Shown here: one piece after another, positions 23,280-32,489 of the stretch | Layout: every line of letters begins with the position of its first letter | Position numbering within the stretch: the first letter of the stretch is position 1 | Source: Gemmataceae bacterium | Lineage (GTDB): Bacteria; Planctomycetota; Planctomycetia; Gemmatales; Gemmataceae | Assembly (NCBI GenBank): GCA_019747685.1 | Contig: JAIEQN010000257.1 | Span: 1 to 37,803, forward strand | DNA length: 37,803 nucleotides | Direction of reading: 5' to 3' | Notes under the pieces: model-generated | Database searches by the model: none | What the model was told of the DNA's origin: nothing | What the model saw: only the letters and a program-made list of their open reading frames with translations | Program-made: the position numbers and the translations under genes

Positions 23280-25562
23280 TTACGGCCTGGTGACGAACTC
23301 GGTCGTGTTGAACAGGACGACGCACAGGTCGGCGAGGGCCCGCGTCCGGACCTCGTCATCCGACAAGGGTAGCTTCGCGCCGAAGAGTGACCGGGTCGGC
23401 CCGGCCTCACGGATCACGACCCCCTGCCCGACCAGAAATTCCCGCCCCAGCTTCGCCTCGGCGTCGGTCGGCGACCGGCCCAGCGTCCGCCGGTAGAGGG
23501 CGGCGAGTTGCTTCGCCGGGTCGTCGCCGGCCTCGCGGACCAGGGATCGCGCCATCGCCCGACCCTGCTCCTGCACGAACGGCCCGTTCATGAGGATGAG
23601 GGCCTGCGGGGCGAACGTGCTGACCGGCCGGGCGGCGCACGAGTTCAGCGTGTCCGGCTGGTCGAACGCCTCGAACAACGGCAGCCGGACGTTCCGCTTG
23701 GCCAGCAGGTAGATCGACCGGCGGACGTGTTCCGTGGCGTCCGGCGTCACCGGCCAGAGGCCGTCCGGCTCGCCCTCGGTGAAGATCAGGTCGTACACCT
23801 CGGGCTCCAGCGGCACCCGGACCGACGGCCCGCCGGCCTTCGGGTTCAGCGTCCCGGCCGCGGAGAGGACCGAGTCGCGGAGCGACTCGGCTTCGAGCCG
23901 CCGCCGGGGCATGTGGCTGAACAGCTTGTTCTCCGGGTCGTCGGGCCGCGGGGCCGACGCCTGCCGGTAGGTGGCGCTGGTCACCATCAGCCGGTGCATC
24001 CGCTTGAGCGACCAGGGGTCCGCCCCCTTCGCCCACGGGCAGGAGTCCGTGGGCTTAGTCGGCTCCACGAACTCGGCCGCCAGCCAGTCGAGCAGTTCCG
24101 GGTGCGTCGGACGGTCGCCGCGGGTGCCGAAGTCGTTCGGGCTGCCGACGATCCCCCGGCCGAAGTGCTGCTGCCAAAGCCGGTTGACCATCACCCGGGC
24201 CGTCAGCGGGTGGTCCGGGCGGGTCAGCCAGCGGGCCAACTGCGTCCGCGTCTTGGCCTCGGCGTCGGCCGACACCAGCACCCGCGGGGCGGCCGGGCCG
24301 ACCGCCCCCCACTTGTGCTTGGTGCTGCCCCGCTTGAGGACGTGCGTCTTGGGCTCGCCGTCATTCTTGATCGCCCAAGCGGCCGCGGTCGGCGGCGGCG
24401 TCCGGGCCTCGATCGCGTGCAGCCGCTCCCGCAGGGCCGCCCGCTCGGTCTTGTCCGGCCCGGACATCCCATCGAGGATTTCGTCCCAGCTCACCTTGAT
24501 GAGGGTTTCGGCCTCGCCGGCCAGCATCTTCTGTTCGGCCGTCCGCTTCCCCTTGGGGGTGTCGAGGGCGTCCCGGTACTTCGGCTCCAGGGCCGCCCGC
24601 TTGGCCGCCCCCACCTTCGCCCGGTACGGGGCGTCGATCGCCTCGACCCGCTTCTTGAGCGGCCCGGCCTCGGCCTCCAGCCCGGCCACGACCGCTTCCC
24701 GGGCCGTCTTCTCCTCGTCCGTGGCCAGGTTCACGTCGGCGTACTGGGTGCCGGCGAAGTACGCCTGGAGGCGGTAGTAGTCCCCCTGGCTGAGCGGGTC
24801 GAACTTGTGATCGTGGCAGCGGGCACAGCCCATCGTCAGCCCCAGGGCCGCGGCGCCGAGCCCGTTGACCATCTCGGTCATGACCTCCTGCCGGACCATC
24901 TCCTTGTCCAGGTTCCCGCTGACGACGTGGACCGGCCCGCACCGGTGCATCCCGGTGGCCGCCCACAGGTCGGCGCACTCCCGCGGGTCCTTCCCGGCGG
25001 CCAGCTCGTCCCCGGCGACCTGCTCGGTCAGGAACATGTCGTAGGGCTTGTCGGCGTTGAAGCTCCGGACGACGTAATCCCGGTACCGCCAGGCGTGCGG
25101 CCGGTCGCCGTCCATCTCGTACCCGTTCGACTCCGCGAACCGCACCACGTCGAGCCAGTGCTGGGCCTGCCGCTCGCCGAAGTGCGGCGAGGCGAGCAGC
25201 CGGTCGACCACCCGCTCGTAGGCGTCGGGCCGGTCGTCCTTGAGGAACGCCTCGACCTCGGCCGGCGTCGGCGGTAGCCCGGTCAGGTCGAGCGTGACGC
25301 GGCGGATAAGTGTCAGCCGGTCGGCCTCCGGCGACGGCCTCAACCCCTTCTCGGCCAGCTTGGCTCGGGCGAACGCGTCGATCGGGTTCGAGAAGGCGGT
25401 GAGGCGGTCGCCGATGTCCGGGATGGGTGGCCGCTTCACCGGCTGGTAGGCCCAGTGGCCCCGCTCGGCGGGCGTGATCTCCGGGTCCTCGTAGTCGTCG
25501 CCGCGGACGGCCGGGACGACGGCGGCGAGGCAGACGACCGCGAGCGGTGCGAGGCGGGTCAT
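23280..25562 (-). CDS. DUF1549/DUF1553 (PSCyt2/PSD1) secreted protein
   Basis: This 760-residue protein is of a type expanded in Planctomycetes and often paired with DUF1501 proteins or sulfatases. Residues 1-21 are a signal peptide. DUF1549 spans about 60-260 ('LTLIRRVTLDLTGLPPTPAE', 'HFGERQAQHWLDVVRFAESN'), ending in 'GCARCHDHKFDP' with C246-x-x-C249-H250, which may bind heme or metal. DUF1553 spans about 440-740 ('RMHRLMVTSATYRQAS', 'RRRLEAESLRDSVLSAAG', 'RRTLGRSPTDAEAKLGREFL'). A role in polysaccharide or surface-glycan breakdown outside the cytoplasm is suggested in the literature but not proven. No N-terminal PSC1-type cytochrome domain is present. It is followed by a small membrane protein 16 bp away. 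Confidence 0.92.
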   Translation of the reverse strand: MTRLAPLAVVCLAAVVPAVRGDDYEDPEITPAERGHWAYQPVKRPPIPDIGDRLTAFSNPIDAFARAKLAEKGLRPSPEADRLTLIRRVTLDLTGLPPTPAEVEAFLKDDRPDAYERVVDRLLASPHFGERQAQHWLDVVRFAESNGYEMDGDRPHAWRYRDYVVRSFNADKPYDMFLTEQVAGDELAAGKDPRECADLWAATGMHRCGPVHVVSGNLDKEMVRQEVMTEMVNGLGAAALGLTMGCARCHDHKFDPLSQGDYYRLQAYFAGTQYADVNLATDEEKTAREAVVAGLEAEAGPLKKRVEAIDAPYRAKVGAAKRAALEPKYRDALDTPKGKRTAEQKMLAGEAETLIKVSWDEILDGMSGPDKTERAALRERLHAIEARTPPPTAAAWAIKNDGEPKTHVLKRGSTKHKWGAVGPAAPRVLVSADAEAKTRTQLARWLTRPDHPLTARVMVNRLWQQHFGRGIVGSPNDFGTRGDRPTHPELLDWLAAEFVEPTKPTDSCPWAKGADPWSLKRMHRLMVTSATYRQASAPRPDDPENKLFSHMPRRRLEAESLRDSVLSAAGTLNPKAGGPSVRVPLEPEVYDLIFTEGEPDGLWPVTPDATEHVRRSIYLLAKRNVRLPLFEAFDQPDTLNSCAARPVSTFAPQALILMNGPFVQEQGRAMARSLVREAGDDPAKQLAALYRRTLGRSPTDAEAKLGREFLVGQGVVIREAGPTRSLFGAKLPLSDDEVRTRALADLCVVLFNTTEFVTRP

Positions 25563-25626
25563 GCCGGGTCGGCTCCAGGGGCGGGCCGTGTTAGTTTACC
25601 GAAACCCCCGCCACCTGCTCAAGCAT

Positions 25627-27402
25627 TTAGCCGACAAAGATGCCGTAGGCCCGGCCGGGTTCGTCCGGCGGCAGGTACTCCGTCTCGGCCGACAGCCCCG
25701 GGTAGGCCCGGACCGAGACCGCTGCCCCGACCCCGGACCCGACCAGCAGCCGACCCCCGCGGATGGCCAGCCGGACACCCGCCCCGCCGTCCTCCGGGCC
25801 GGCGAAGTAGCTCGCCCGGGGTTGGCCCACCGCGTCGAACACCTGGACCCTCGGAACGCCGACCGCCGGGGCGGCCGCGACCTCGGCGAACCCGTCGCCG
25901 TCCAAGTCGCCGGCGGCGACGGCCAGCCCGCCCACGTCCGCCGGGTCGAAGGCGAAGAACGACGCGGCCGGGGTGTCCGACCCGAACGGGAAGAGGCGGA
26001 CGACCGGACCGCCGCCCCGCCCGGCCCCGGTGACGACCGCCGGGCCGACGCCCGCGAACACCCCGGCCGCCACGTTGACGCCGCCCCGGAACGTCTCCTC
26101 GTAGGCGGCGAACCGGCCCACCTCGGCGAAGTCGCCGCCGTGGTACACGGCCACCACCGGTCCGCCGCCGTCCCCGGCCCCGACCACCACCTCGGCCGTC
26201 CCGTCGCCGTCCAGGTCGGCCGCGGCCACGCTCCCGACCCCGCCCCGGAACGACCCCTCGAAGGCGAAGAAGCTGGCGACCACCGACCCGTCCGCCCCGC
26301 TGAACACCCTCACGGCCGGCCCGCCCCCCGGCCCGGCCCCGGCGACGATGTCCGATATGCCGTCCCCGGTCACGTCGGCGACCGCCACCCGCACCCCACC
26401 GGCGAAGGTCGGCTCGAACGTCAGGAACCGGTTCACCTCCCGCCCGGTGTCGGCGTCGTACACCCCGACGACCGGACTCTGCCCGATGTCCCGGCCGGCC
26501 GCGTACACCGTCCGCCCGGCGAGCGAGGTCCAGGAGTCGCTGACCGCCACCGCCTCCGGCCCGGCCCCGGCCACCTCCCGCCGATACCAGTCGAGGACCT
26601 GCAACGCCCCGAGGTTGTGGGTGTTCTGGCCGTACAGCAGGCTGGCCCCGACCAGCCCGTCGTTCCCGTCGGCGTGCGTCAGGTGGACCCCGCCGGCCTC
26701 CAGCCCGGCGTTCGGCAGCCCGGCCGTCTGGGCGAACAGGTTCCACAGCGGCAGGTTCTCGGCGTCGGCCACGTCGGCGATCACCTGGTTGAACACCCGG
26801 GTCGGGGCGGCCAATGTGCCGCCCCCGTAGCGGTTGTCCGGGATCGTGCTGAGGACCGGCACCACCCCGGCACCGGCCAGCGTCCGAACGGCCGACCGGA
26901 GTAGGTCGCGGAATCGGCCGGCGTCGCCGTACACGGTGATGTCGTTGGTCCCGATCGCCACCAGGGCGACCCCGCCGTTGGTCGCGGCGATCTCGCCCGG
27001 CAGGGCCGGCAGGATGTTGGGCAGCGAGTACCCGGGGTAGGCCGTCGTACTCGGCCGGTTCCACGAGTTGAACAGCCCGTCCACCGGCGCCCGGAACGTC
27101 GCCCAGGTGTCGATCAGGCCTGGGCCGTAGCTGGTCAGCCCGGAAGTGATCGGATTGAAGCCCGCGGCCCCAAGCGGCTTGAGGTAGCCGTTCGACCCGA
27201 ACGGGCCGTAGTCGGTGTTGCTGTCCCCGACCTTGATGAACACGTCGGCCCGCCGGCCGAGGAGCCGGCCCCGGGCGGCGATCGCCCGGGCGTGGTCGAG
27301 GGCCGCCGGGTCGCCGGTCGGCAGGATTGGGAGCGAATCGAACGCGGCGGCCGGGACCTCCCGGGCTTCGAGCGGCTCGGCCGCGAGACGGACAGGCGGC
27401 AT
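25627..27402 (-). CDS. Surface protein: SGNH/GDSL-like hydrolase domain plus FG-GAP repeats
   Basis: The start at 27402 gives 'MPPVRLAAEPLEAREVPAAA', matching the 'LE-x-R-x-VPA' tag seen at the N-terminus of many Gemmata surface proteins in place of a normal signal peptide. Residues 50-280 resemble an SGNH hydrolase: 'KVGDSNTDYG' with Ser61, 'VAIGTNDITVYG' with Asn153, and 'GGVHLTHADG' with His240. The usual Asp three residues before that His is Gly, so full hydrolase activity is uncertain. Residues 310-590 are repeated blades of the 'DVTGDGISDIVAGAGPGGGP' type (FG-GAP/VCBS, Ca-binding DxDxDG-like loops), probably an adhesive propeller. It lies 64 bp upstream of the DUF1549/DUF1553 gene. The alternative start at 27468 adds 22 unlikely residues. 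Confidence 0.85.
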   Translation of the reverse strand: MPPVRLAAEPLEAREVPAAAFDSLPILPTGDPAALDHARAIAARGRLLGRRADVFIKVGDSNTDYGPFGSNGYLKPLGAAGFNPITSGLTSYGPGLIDTWATFRAPVDGLFNSWNRPSTTAYPGYSLPNILPALPGEIAATNGGVALVAIGTNDITVYGDAGRFRDLLRSAVRTLAGAGVVPVLSTIPDNRYGGGTLAAPTRVFNQVIADVADAENLPLWNLFAQTAGLPNAGLEAGGVHLTHADGNDGLVGASLLYGQNTHNLGALQVLDWYRREVAGAGPEAVAVSDSWTSLAGRTVYAAGRDIGQSPVVGVYDADTGREVNRFLTFEPTFAGGVRVAVADVTGDGISDIVAGAGPGGGPAVRVFSGADGSVVASFFAFEGSFRGGVGSVAAADLDGDGTAEVVVGAGDGGGPVVAVYHGGDFAEVGRFAAYEETFRGGVNVAAGVFAGVGPAVVTGAGRGGGPVVRLFPFGSDTPAASFFAFDPADVGGLAVAAGDLDGDGFAEVAAAPAVGVPRVQVFDAVGQPRASYFAGPEDGGAGVRLAIRGGRLLVGSGVGAAVSVRAYPGLSAETEYLPPDEPGRAYGIFVG

Positions 27403-27482
27403 CGTGGGGAACCTGGGGTAAAGATTTCCCGTCTTACCCAGATTCCCAACCCACCCCCGAATCGACAAGCCCGGTAAAACCC

Positions 27483-28520
27483 CTACAACCCCTCAGGTAG
27501 GACCTCAGCCGGGTCGGTGAAGATGGCCGGCACCCCGCCCGTGTGGACGAAGACTAGCGCCGACCCAGGCGCATATCGGCCCGCCCGAACGTCGGCGATC
27601 AGGGCGGCCATCGCCTTCGCCGAGTAAACCGGGTCGAGCAGGATGGCTTCGGTCGTGGCCAGCAGGTGCAGGGCCTCCCGCCCGGCCGGCGACGACTTCC
27701 CGTAGCCCGGCGCGATGTACCCTTCGTCGGCGTCGATGTCGGCCGCGGCCAGCCGGTGCGGCAGCTCGAGCAGCCCGGCCGCGGCGTTGGCGTCGGCGGC
27801 GACCGCCTCCGGGATCGGCCACGGCCAACTCATTGGGCAGGTCAGTCGGGCCGGACACTCCAGCCCGAGGACGGCTTTACCGAGGGTCACCCCGGCCCCG
27901 GTCGCCCCGGACGACGACACGTACAAGGCGGACGGAGCCAGCCCGAGGGCGGCCAGTTGCCCGACGATTTCGGCCACGCAGACGACGTAGCTGACCGCCG
28001 CCAGGGGCACGACCCGCGGCCGGTGCCAGACGTAGGGCCGCCGCCCGGCCCGGCGGAACCCGTCGGCCTTTGCGGCCAGCAGGGCGTCCAGCTCCGGCCC
28101 GATCGCGGCGTCGGTGAACTCGACGTGGGCACCCACCAGGTAATCGAGCAGCAGGTTGCCTTGTGGCTCGGTCGAATAGTGCCCGCGGCTGAGGTAGAGC
28201 CGGCATTCGAGGCCGAGCTTGGCGCAGCCGGCCGCCGTCTGCCGGCAGTTGTTCGACTGGACACCGGCCCCCCAGACGACCAGGTCGCAGCGCTGATCGA
28301 CGGCGTCGCCGAGCAGGAACTCGTTGTGCCGGGCCTTGTTCCCGCCGAGCAACAGTCCGGTGCAATCGTCCCGCTTCACGAACACCCGGACTCCGCCGCC
28401 GATCCGCTCGGCGAACCGGGGCGCTTCTTCCAGCGGCGTCGGCAGGTGGGCCAGCCGGACTCGGGGTAACCGGTCGGCGGCGGCGAACAGGTCGGCCGGG
28501 CGGAGGATCGGCGCGGGCAT
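27483..28520 (-). CDS. PLP-dependent D-cysteine desulfhydrase / ACC-deaminase-like protein
   Basis: The 345-residue protein is a fold-type II PLP enzyme. The cofactor lysine is Lys62 in 'GLLLGGNKARHNEFLLGDAV', exactly where D-cysteine desulfhydrase and ACC deaminase have 'GGNKTRKLEF'. 'WGAGVQSNNCRQTAAGCAKL' (83-102) is the substrate-serine loop of this family, and 'SSSGATGAGVTLG' binds the PLP phosphate. The C-terminal 'ALVFVHTGGVPAIF' also fits. Family members degrade D-cysteine or 1-aminocyclopropane-1-carboxylate, and sequence alone does not separate them. It is the first of the leftward genes 28520 to 22910 and is divergent from the carotenoid cluster. Confidence 0.88.
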   Translation of the reverse strand: MPAPILRPADLFAAADRLPRVRLAHLPTPLEEAPRFAERIGGGVRVFVKRDDCTGLLLGGNKARHNEFLLGDAVDQRCDLVVWGAGVQSNNCRQTAAGCAKLGLECRLYLSRGHYSTEPQGNLLLDYLVGAHVEFTDAAIGPELDALLAAKADGFRRAGRRPYVWHRPRVVPLAAVSYVVCVAEIVGQLAALGLAPSALYVSSSGATGAGVTLGKAVLGLECPARLTCPMSWPWPIPEAVAADANAAAGLLELPHRLAAADIDADEGYIAPGYGKSSPAGREALHLLATTEAILLDPVYSAKAMAALIADVRAGRYAPGSALVFVHTGGVPAIFTDPAEVLPEGL

Positions 28521-28542
28521 GACGACTCCGGGAGGGCCGGCT

Positions 28543-28559
28543 ACCGATCGGGGATCGGT
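28543..28559. promoter_or_regulatory. 7-bp dyad in the divergent spacer before the carotenoid genes
   Basis: ACCGATC-GGG-GATCGGT is a perfect 7-bp inverted repeat located 22 bp upstream of the desulfhydrase start and 118 bp before the crtN-like start. It could be an operator for one or both divergent genes. No matching regulator gene is in the window, and no clear -35/-10 pair was found here. Confidence 0.3.
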
Positions 28560-28676
28560 CCGGGTATTCTGCGGCGTCGGGAGAACGGAACAACCCGGCC
28601 GGCGGTGGAATTCCCCGGCCCCGTTTCCCTACCATCGATCTGTGCCGGCCGTCGCCGCCCGCCCCCGGATCACCGC

Positions 28677-30275
28677 ATGCCCGCACCGGCCGCCACCGTC
28701 GCCCGCCCCACCGTACCGACCGGCCGTCGGCCGCAGAAGGTGCTGGTCATCGGGGCCGGGCCGGGCGGGCTGGCCGCGTCGCTCTTGCTGGCCCGGGCCG
28801 GGCTGGAGGTCCACGTCGTCGAGCGGCTGCCGCGGGTCGGCGGGCGGTGCAGCGCGATCGAGGCCGACGGCTTCCGGTTCGACCTCGGGCCGACCTTCTT
28901 CCTCTACCCGCGGGTGCTCGAGCGCATCTTCAAGCTGGTCGGCCGGGACCTCTTCCGCGAGGTCCCGATGACCCGGCTCGACCCCCAGTACCGGCTCGCC
29001 TTCGGCACCGGCCAGACCCTCGACTGCACCGCCGACGTGGCCCGGATGGAGGCCGAGATCGCCCGCATCGCCCCGGCCGACGCGGCGGGCATCCGGCGGT
29101 TCCTGGCCGAGAACCGGCGGAAGATGGACGGCTTCCGCCCGATCCTGGAGCGCCCGTTCCTCCGCTGGCGGGACCTGCTGAGTTGGGACCTGCTGAAGAT
29201 GCTGCCGGTGCTGCGGCCGTGGAACTCGGTGGACGCCGAACTCGGCCGGTACTTCGCCGACCCCCGCATCCGGCTGGCGTTCACCTTCCAGTCGAAGTAC
29301 CTCGGGATGTCGCCGTTCAACTGCCCGAGCCTGTTCTCGATCCTGTCGTTCCTGGAGTACGAGTACGGCGTCTGGCACCCGACCGGCGGTTGCTCGGCCG
29401 TCTCCGAAGGGATGGCCCGGGTCGCCCGCGAACTCGGCGTCACCTTCTTGCTCGGCGAGGAGGTCGAGGAAATCCTGTTCGACGGCCGGCGGGCGGTCGG
29501 GGTCCGGACCGCGGCCGGCGAGCACCGGGCCGACGCGGTGGTGGTGAACGCCGACTTCGCCCGTGCCATGACCCGACTCGTCCCGGACCGGCTCCGCCGC
29601 CGGTGGACGGACGACAAGATCGGGAAAAAGAAGTTCTCCTGCTCGACGTTCATGCTGTACCTCGGCGTCGACGGCCGGTACGACGACCTGTCGCACCACA
29701 CCATCTACACGGCCGAGGACTACCACGCCAACCTGGCCGACATCGAACTCCACCACCGGCTGACCGAGGACACCTCGTTCTACGTCCAGAACGCCGCCGT
29801 CACCGACCCGACCCTGGCCCCGCGGGGGATGAGTACGCTGTACGTCCTGGCCCCGGTGTCGCACCAGCACCCGAGCATCGACTGGAAGCACGAGGCCCCG
29901 CGGTTCCGGCGGCAACTGCTCGGCCAGCTCCGAAAGATCGGCCTGGCGGACGTGGAGCGGCGCATCCGGTACGAGAAGGTGGTGACGCCGGACGACTGGC
30001 AGGGCGGCTACGAGGTCTACCGGGGGGCGACGTTCAACCTGGCCCACACCCTCGGCCAGATGCTCCACCTGCGGCCGCGGAACCGGTTCGACGACCTGGA
30101 CGGGGTCTACCTGGTCGGCGGCGGCACCCACCCCGGGAGCGGGCTGCCGGTCATCTACGAGTCGGCCCGGATCACCGCCCGGCTGCTCCTGGAGGACTTC
30201 GGCCGGGACGCCGGCTGGCTCGGGCTGCCGGGCGCGAAGGACCTGCCGCTGACGGCCGGGGTGCCGGCCGGGTAA
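28677..30275 (+). CDS. CrtN/CrtI-like carotenoid desaturase
   Basis: The 532-residue flavoprotein would desaturate a C30 or C40 polyene. The Rossmann FAD motif is 'VIGAGPGGLAASLLLARAG' (24-42), with Glu49 binding the ribose. The family signature 'RVGGRCSAIEADGFRFDLGP' follows, and at the C-terminus 'GVYLVGGGTHPGSGLPVIYE' matches the bacterial-type phytoene desaturase signature. The large insert 'FTFQSKYLGMSPFNCPSLFS' is as in CrtI/CrtN enzymes. The ATG at 28677 is chosen just before the FAD motif. It starts the rightward cluster with the CrtP-like, acyltransferase and CrtQ-like genes. Whether it uses phytoene, diapophytoene or squalene cannot be read from sequence. Confidence 0.9.
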   Translation: MPAPAATVARPTVPTGRRPQKVLVIGAGPGGLAASLLLARAGLEVHVVERLPRVGGRCSAIEADGFRFDLGPTFFLYPRVLERIFKLVGRDLFREVPMTRLDPQYRLAFGTGQTLDCTADVARMEAEIARIAPADAAGIRRFLAENRRKMDGFRPILERPFLRWRDLLSWDLLKMLPVLRPWNSVDAELGRYFADPRIRLAFTFQSKYLGMSPFNCPSLFSILSFLEYEYGVWHPTGGCSAVSEGMARVARELGVTFLLGEEVEEILFDGRRAVGVRTAAGEHRADAVVVNADFARAMTRLVPDRLRRRWTDDKIGKKKFSCSTFMLYLGVDGRYDDLSHHTIYTAEDYHANLADIELHHRLTEDTSFYVQNAAVTDPTLAPRGMSTLYVLAPVSHQHPSIDWKHEAPRFRRQLLGQLRKIGLADVERRIRYEKVVTPDDWQGGYEVYRGATFNLAHTLGQMLHLRPRNRFDDLDGVYLVGGGTHPGSGLPVIYESARITARLLLEDFGRDAGWLGLPGAKDLPLTAGVPAG

Positions 30276-30308
30276 GATGGCGGCGTCCCCAGGCCGGAGG
30301 TGCCGCCC

Positions 30309-30908
30309 ATGGCGTACCGCGAGTTCACGTTCCCGGAAGTCGAAACCCGGCTCGGGCTGCGGATGACGACCGACCGACTGTTCCGGGACGTGCCGGCCGT
30401 GACGCCGGACCCCGACCTGTTGTCGCGGCTGGAGGACGGGGTCGAACTCGGCACCGGGATCAACACCGAGAAGGCCCGGTCCGAGTTCATCGTCGCCCTA
30501 ATCCTGTTAGAGTTCCGCCGGCTCGTCCACCGGCGGCACGCAGTCTTCTCGGGGGTGACGTTCGATGTCGACCCGGTCCTCGGGTTGAACGGGTACTGCG
30601 ACTTCCTGATCACCCGCAGCCCCCGGCTCGACGTCGTCACCGCCCCCGTGGTGGCGGTCGCCGAGGGCAAGAACGGGGTGGTGACCGACGGCCTCGGCCA
30701 GTGCATCGCCGAGATGCGGGCGGCGTGGCTGTTCAACACGGCCAAGGGGGAGCCGGTCCAGCAGGTCTACGGCGCGTGTACGACCGGGACGAACTGGAAG
30801 TTCCTGCGCCTCCGCGACCTCGATCTGGCGATCGACCTCGACGAGTACACGATCAACGCCCCGGGGAAGATCCTGGGCATCCTCCTGCACATGGTGCAGA
30901 CGGCGTAA
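30309..30908 (+). CDS. Unknown protein, PD-(D/E)XK nuclease-like
   Basis: The 199-residue product has 'INTEKARSEFIVALILLEFR' in the first third, then 'FSGVTFDVDPVLGLNGYCDF', 'VVAVAEGKNGVVTDGLGQCI' and 'AEMRAAWLFNTAKGE'. 'YGACTTGTNWKFLRL' lies near the C-terminus. The order Glu (helix), Asp (GYCDF), Glu-x-Lys (AEGKN), then a Gln-containing helix (LGQCIAEM) is what a PD-(D/E)XK core looks like, and similar orphan proteins occur in Cyanobacteria. No catalytic function is claimed. The ATG at 30309 has GGAGG 8 nt upstream. It sits between two carotenoid desaturases, 33 bp after the first and 15 bp before the second, so it is probably co-transcribed with them. Confidence 0.75.
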   Translation: MAYREFTFPEVETRLGLRMTTDRLFRDVPAVTPDPDLLSRLEDGVELGTGINTEKARSEFIVALILLEFRRLVHRRHAVFSGVTFDVDPVLGLNGYCDFLITRSPRLDVVTAPVVAVAEGKNGVVTDGLGQCIAEMRAAWLFNTAKGEPVQQVYGACTTGTNWKFLRLRDLDLAIDLDEYTINAPGKILGILLHMVQTA

Positions 30909-30923
30909 CGAAAGGCGGCGGCG

Positions 30924-32486
30924 ATGGGCGGGGCGGACCGGGTCGGGGTGGTCGGCGGCGGGCTCGGCGGGCTGGCGGCGGCCTGCGTGCTGGCCGCCCG
31001 CGGCCACCGGGTTGTACTGTTCGAGGCCAGCCCGTGGCTGGGCGGGAAGGCCGCGGTCCTCAACGACGCGGGGTTCCGCTTCGACACGGGGCCGACGATC
31101 CTGACCATCCCGTCGGTGCTGCGGCGCATCTTCGCCGAGGCCGGCCGCGACCTCGCCGACTACCTCGACCTCGTCCGACTCGACCCGCAGTGGCGGTGCT
31201 TCTTCACCGACGGCTCGGTCCTCGACCTCGTCGAGGATGTCGACACGATGGCCGGCCGGCTCGACGCCTACGCCCCGGGCACCGGCTCGGGGGCCGGCTA
31301 CCGCGACTTCCTGGCCCTGTCGGGCCGGCTGCACCGCATCTCCGACACCTACTACTTCTGGAAGTCGATCGGCGGCATCCGGGACATGATGGACGTGCGG
31401 GCCGGGTTCTCGCCGAAGATTCTCGCCGACATCCTGGCGATGCGGATGGGGCGGTCGGTCGCGGGCACCGTCCGGAAGTTCAACCCGGACCCCCGGGTCG
31501 CCCAGATGCTCGACCACTTCACCCAGTACGTCGGGTCGAGTCCGGCCGCGTCGCCGGCGGTGCTGTGTGGCATCGCCCACATGCAGACCGGCGAGGGCGT
31601 CTGGTATCCCCGCGGCGGCACCCGGGCCGTCCCGGAGGCCCTGGTCAAGCTGGCCGAGGAACTCGGCGTCGAGTTGCGGCCGAACTGGGGCGTCCGGCGG
31701 ATCGTGACCGACGCCGGCGGGAAGGCGGTCCGCGGCGTCGAGGCCGAAACCGGCGAGGTAGTCGAACTGGCGGCGGTGGTAGCGAACGCCGACAGCGTCC
31801 GCACCCACCGCGAACTGCTGAACGGCTCGGCCCCGAAGGCGACCCGCCGGTTCAACAAGCGGCGGGCTTACGAACCGGCCTGCTCCGGCGTGGTCCTCTA
31901 CCTCGGGCTGAGCAAGGGGTACGACCACCTCCTCCACCACGACTTCGTCTTCAGCCGCGACCCGGAAGAGGAGTTCGAGTTCATCTACAAGCGGGGCGAG
32001 CCGGCCCCGGACCCGACCTGCTACCTGGCGGCCACCGCCCGCACAGAACCCGAGACCGCCCCGCCCGGCGGCGAGGCCCTGTACGTCCTCGTCCACACCC
32101 CGTACCTGCGGCCGCACCACGACTGGGCGAAAATGCTCCCGGCCTACCGGCGGGTCATCCTGGACAAGCTGAAGACGACCGGGAAGATGCCGGACCTCGA
32201 GGACCGGATCGTCTTCGAGCGGCGCCTCACCCCGCAGGACATCCACGACCGCTACCGGGTGCTGGACGGGGCCATCTACGGGTTGGCCAGCCACGGCCGG
32301 TGGACCGGGGCGTTCAAGCCGGCTAACCGGTCGCCGGACGTGCGGGGGCTGTACCTGGCCGGCGGGGCGGCACACCCCGGCCCCGGGATGCCGATGGTCT
32401 TGATGAGCGGGTGGATCGCCGCCGACACCCTCGACCGCGACCGGGCCGCCCCGAAGTTCGCCGCCGAACGCGCCGCGGCCGTATGA
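30924..32486 (+). CDS. CrtP/CrtN-like carotenoid desaturase or oxidase
   Basis: A second FAD-dependent CrtI-superfamily protein, 520 residues. It has 'VVGGGLGGLAAACVLAARGH' (9-28), Glu34, 'WLGGKAAVLNDAGFRFDTGP' (38-57) and a C-terminal 'GLYLAGGAAHPGPGMPMVLM'. Compared with the first desaturase it has different central motifs ('YVGSSPAASPAVLCGIAHMQ', 'GEGVWYPRGGTRAVPEAL'). In C30 clusters the second paralogue (CrtP) oxidises the terminal methyl groups rather than desaturating further; that role is inferred from context. The ATG follows a weak AAAGG site. An inverted-repeat pair directly follows its stop. Confidence 0.87.
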   Translation: MGGADRVGVVGGGLGGLAAACVLAARGHRVVLFEASPWLGGKAAVLNDAGFRFDTGPTILTIPSVLRRIFAEAGRDLADYLDLVRLDPQWRCFFTDGSVLDLVEDVDTMAGRLDAYAPGTGSGAGYRDFLALSGRLHRISDTYYFWKSIGGIRDMMDVRAGFSPKILADILAMRMGRSVAGTVRKFNPDPRVAQMLDHFTQYVGSSPAASPAVLCGIAHMQTGEGVWYPRGGTRAVPEALVKLAEELGVELRPNWGVRRIVTDAGGKAVRGVEAETGEVVELAAVVANADSVRTHRELLNGSAPKATRRFNKRRAYEPACSGVVLYLGLSKGYDHLLHHDFVFSRDPEEEFEFIYKRGEPAPDPTCYLAATARTEPETAPPGGEALYVLVHTPYLRPHHDWAKMLPAYRRVILDKLKTTGKMPDLEDRIVFERRLTPQDIHDRYRVLDGAIYGLASHGRWTGAFKPANRSPDVRGLYLAGGAAHPGPGMPMVLMSGWIAADTLDRDRAAPKFAAERAAAV

Positions 32487-32489
32487 TCC

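Noticed and set aside
28847-32326. 1159-residue plus-strand frame overlapping the carotenoid genes
   Set aside because: Out-of-frame reading of two clear desaturases; composition is Arg/Pro/Gly only, typical of high-GC shadow frames.
28677-32486. The two desaturases as a recent tandem duplication
   Set aside because: They share only the FAD-binding ends; central motifs and lengths differ, as expected for ancient CrtN/CrtP paralogues.
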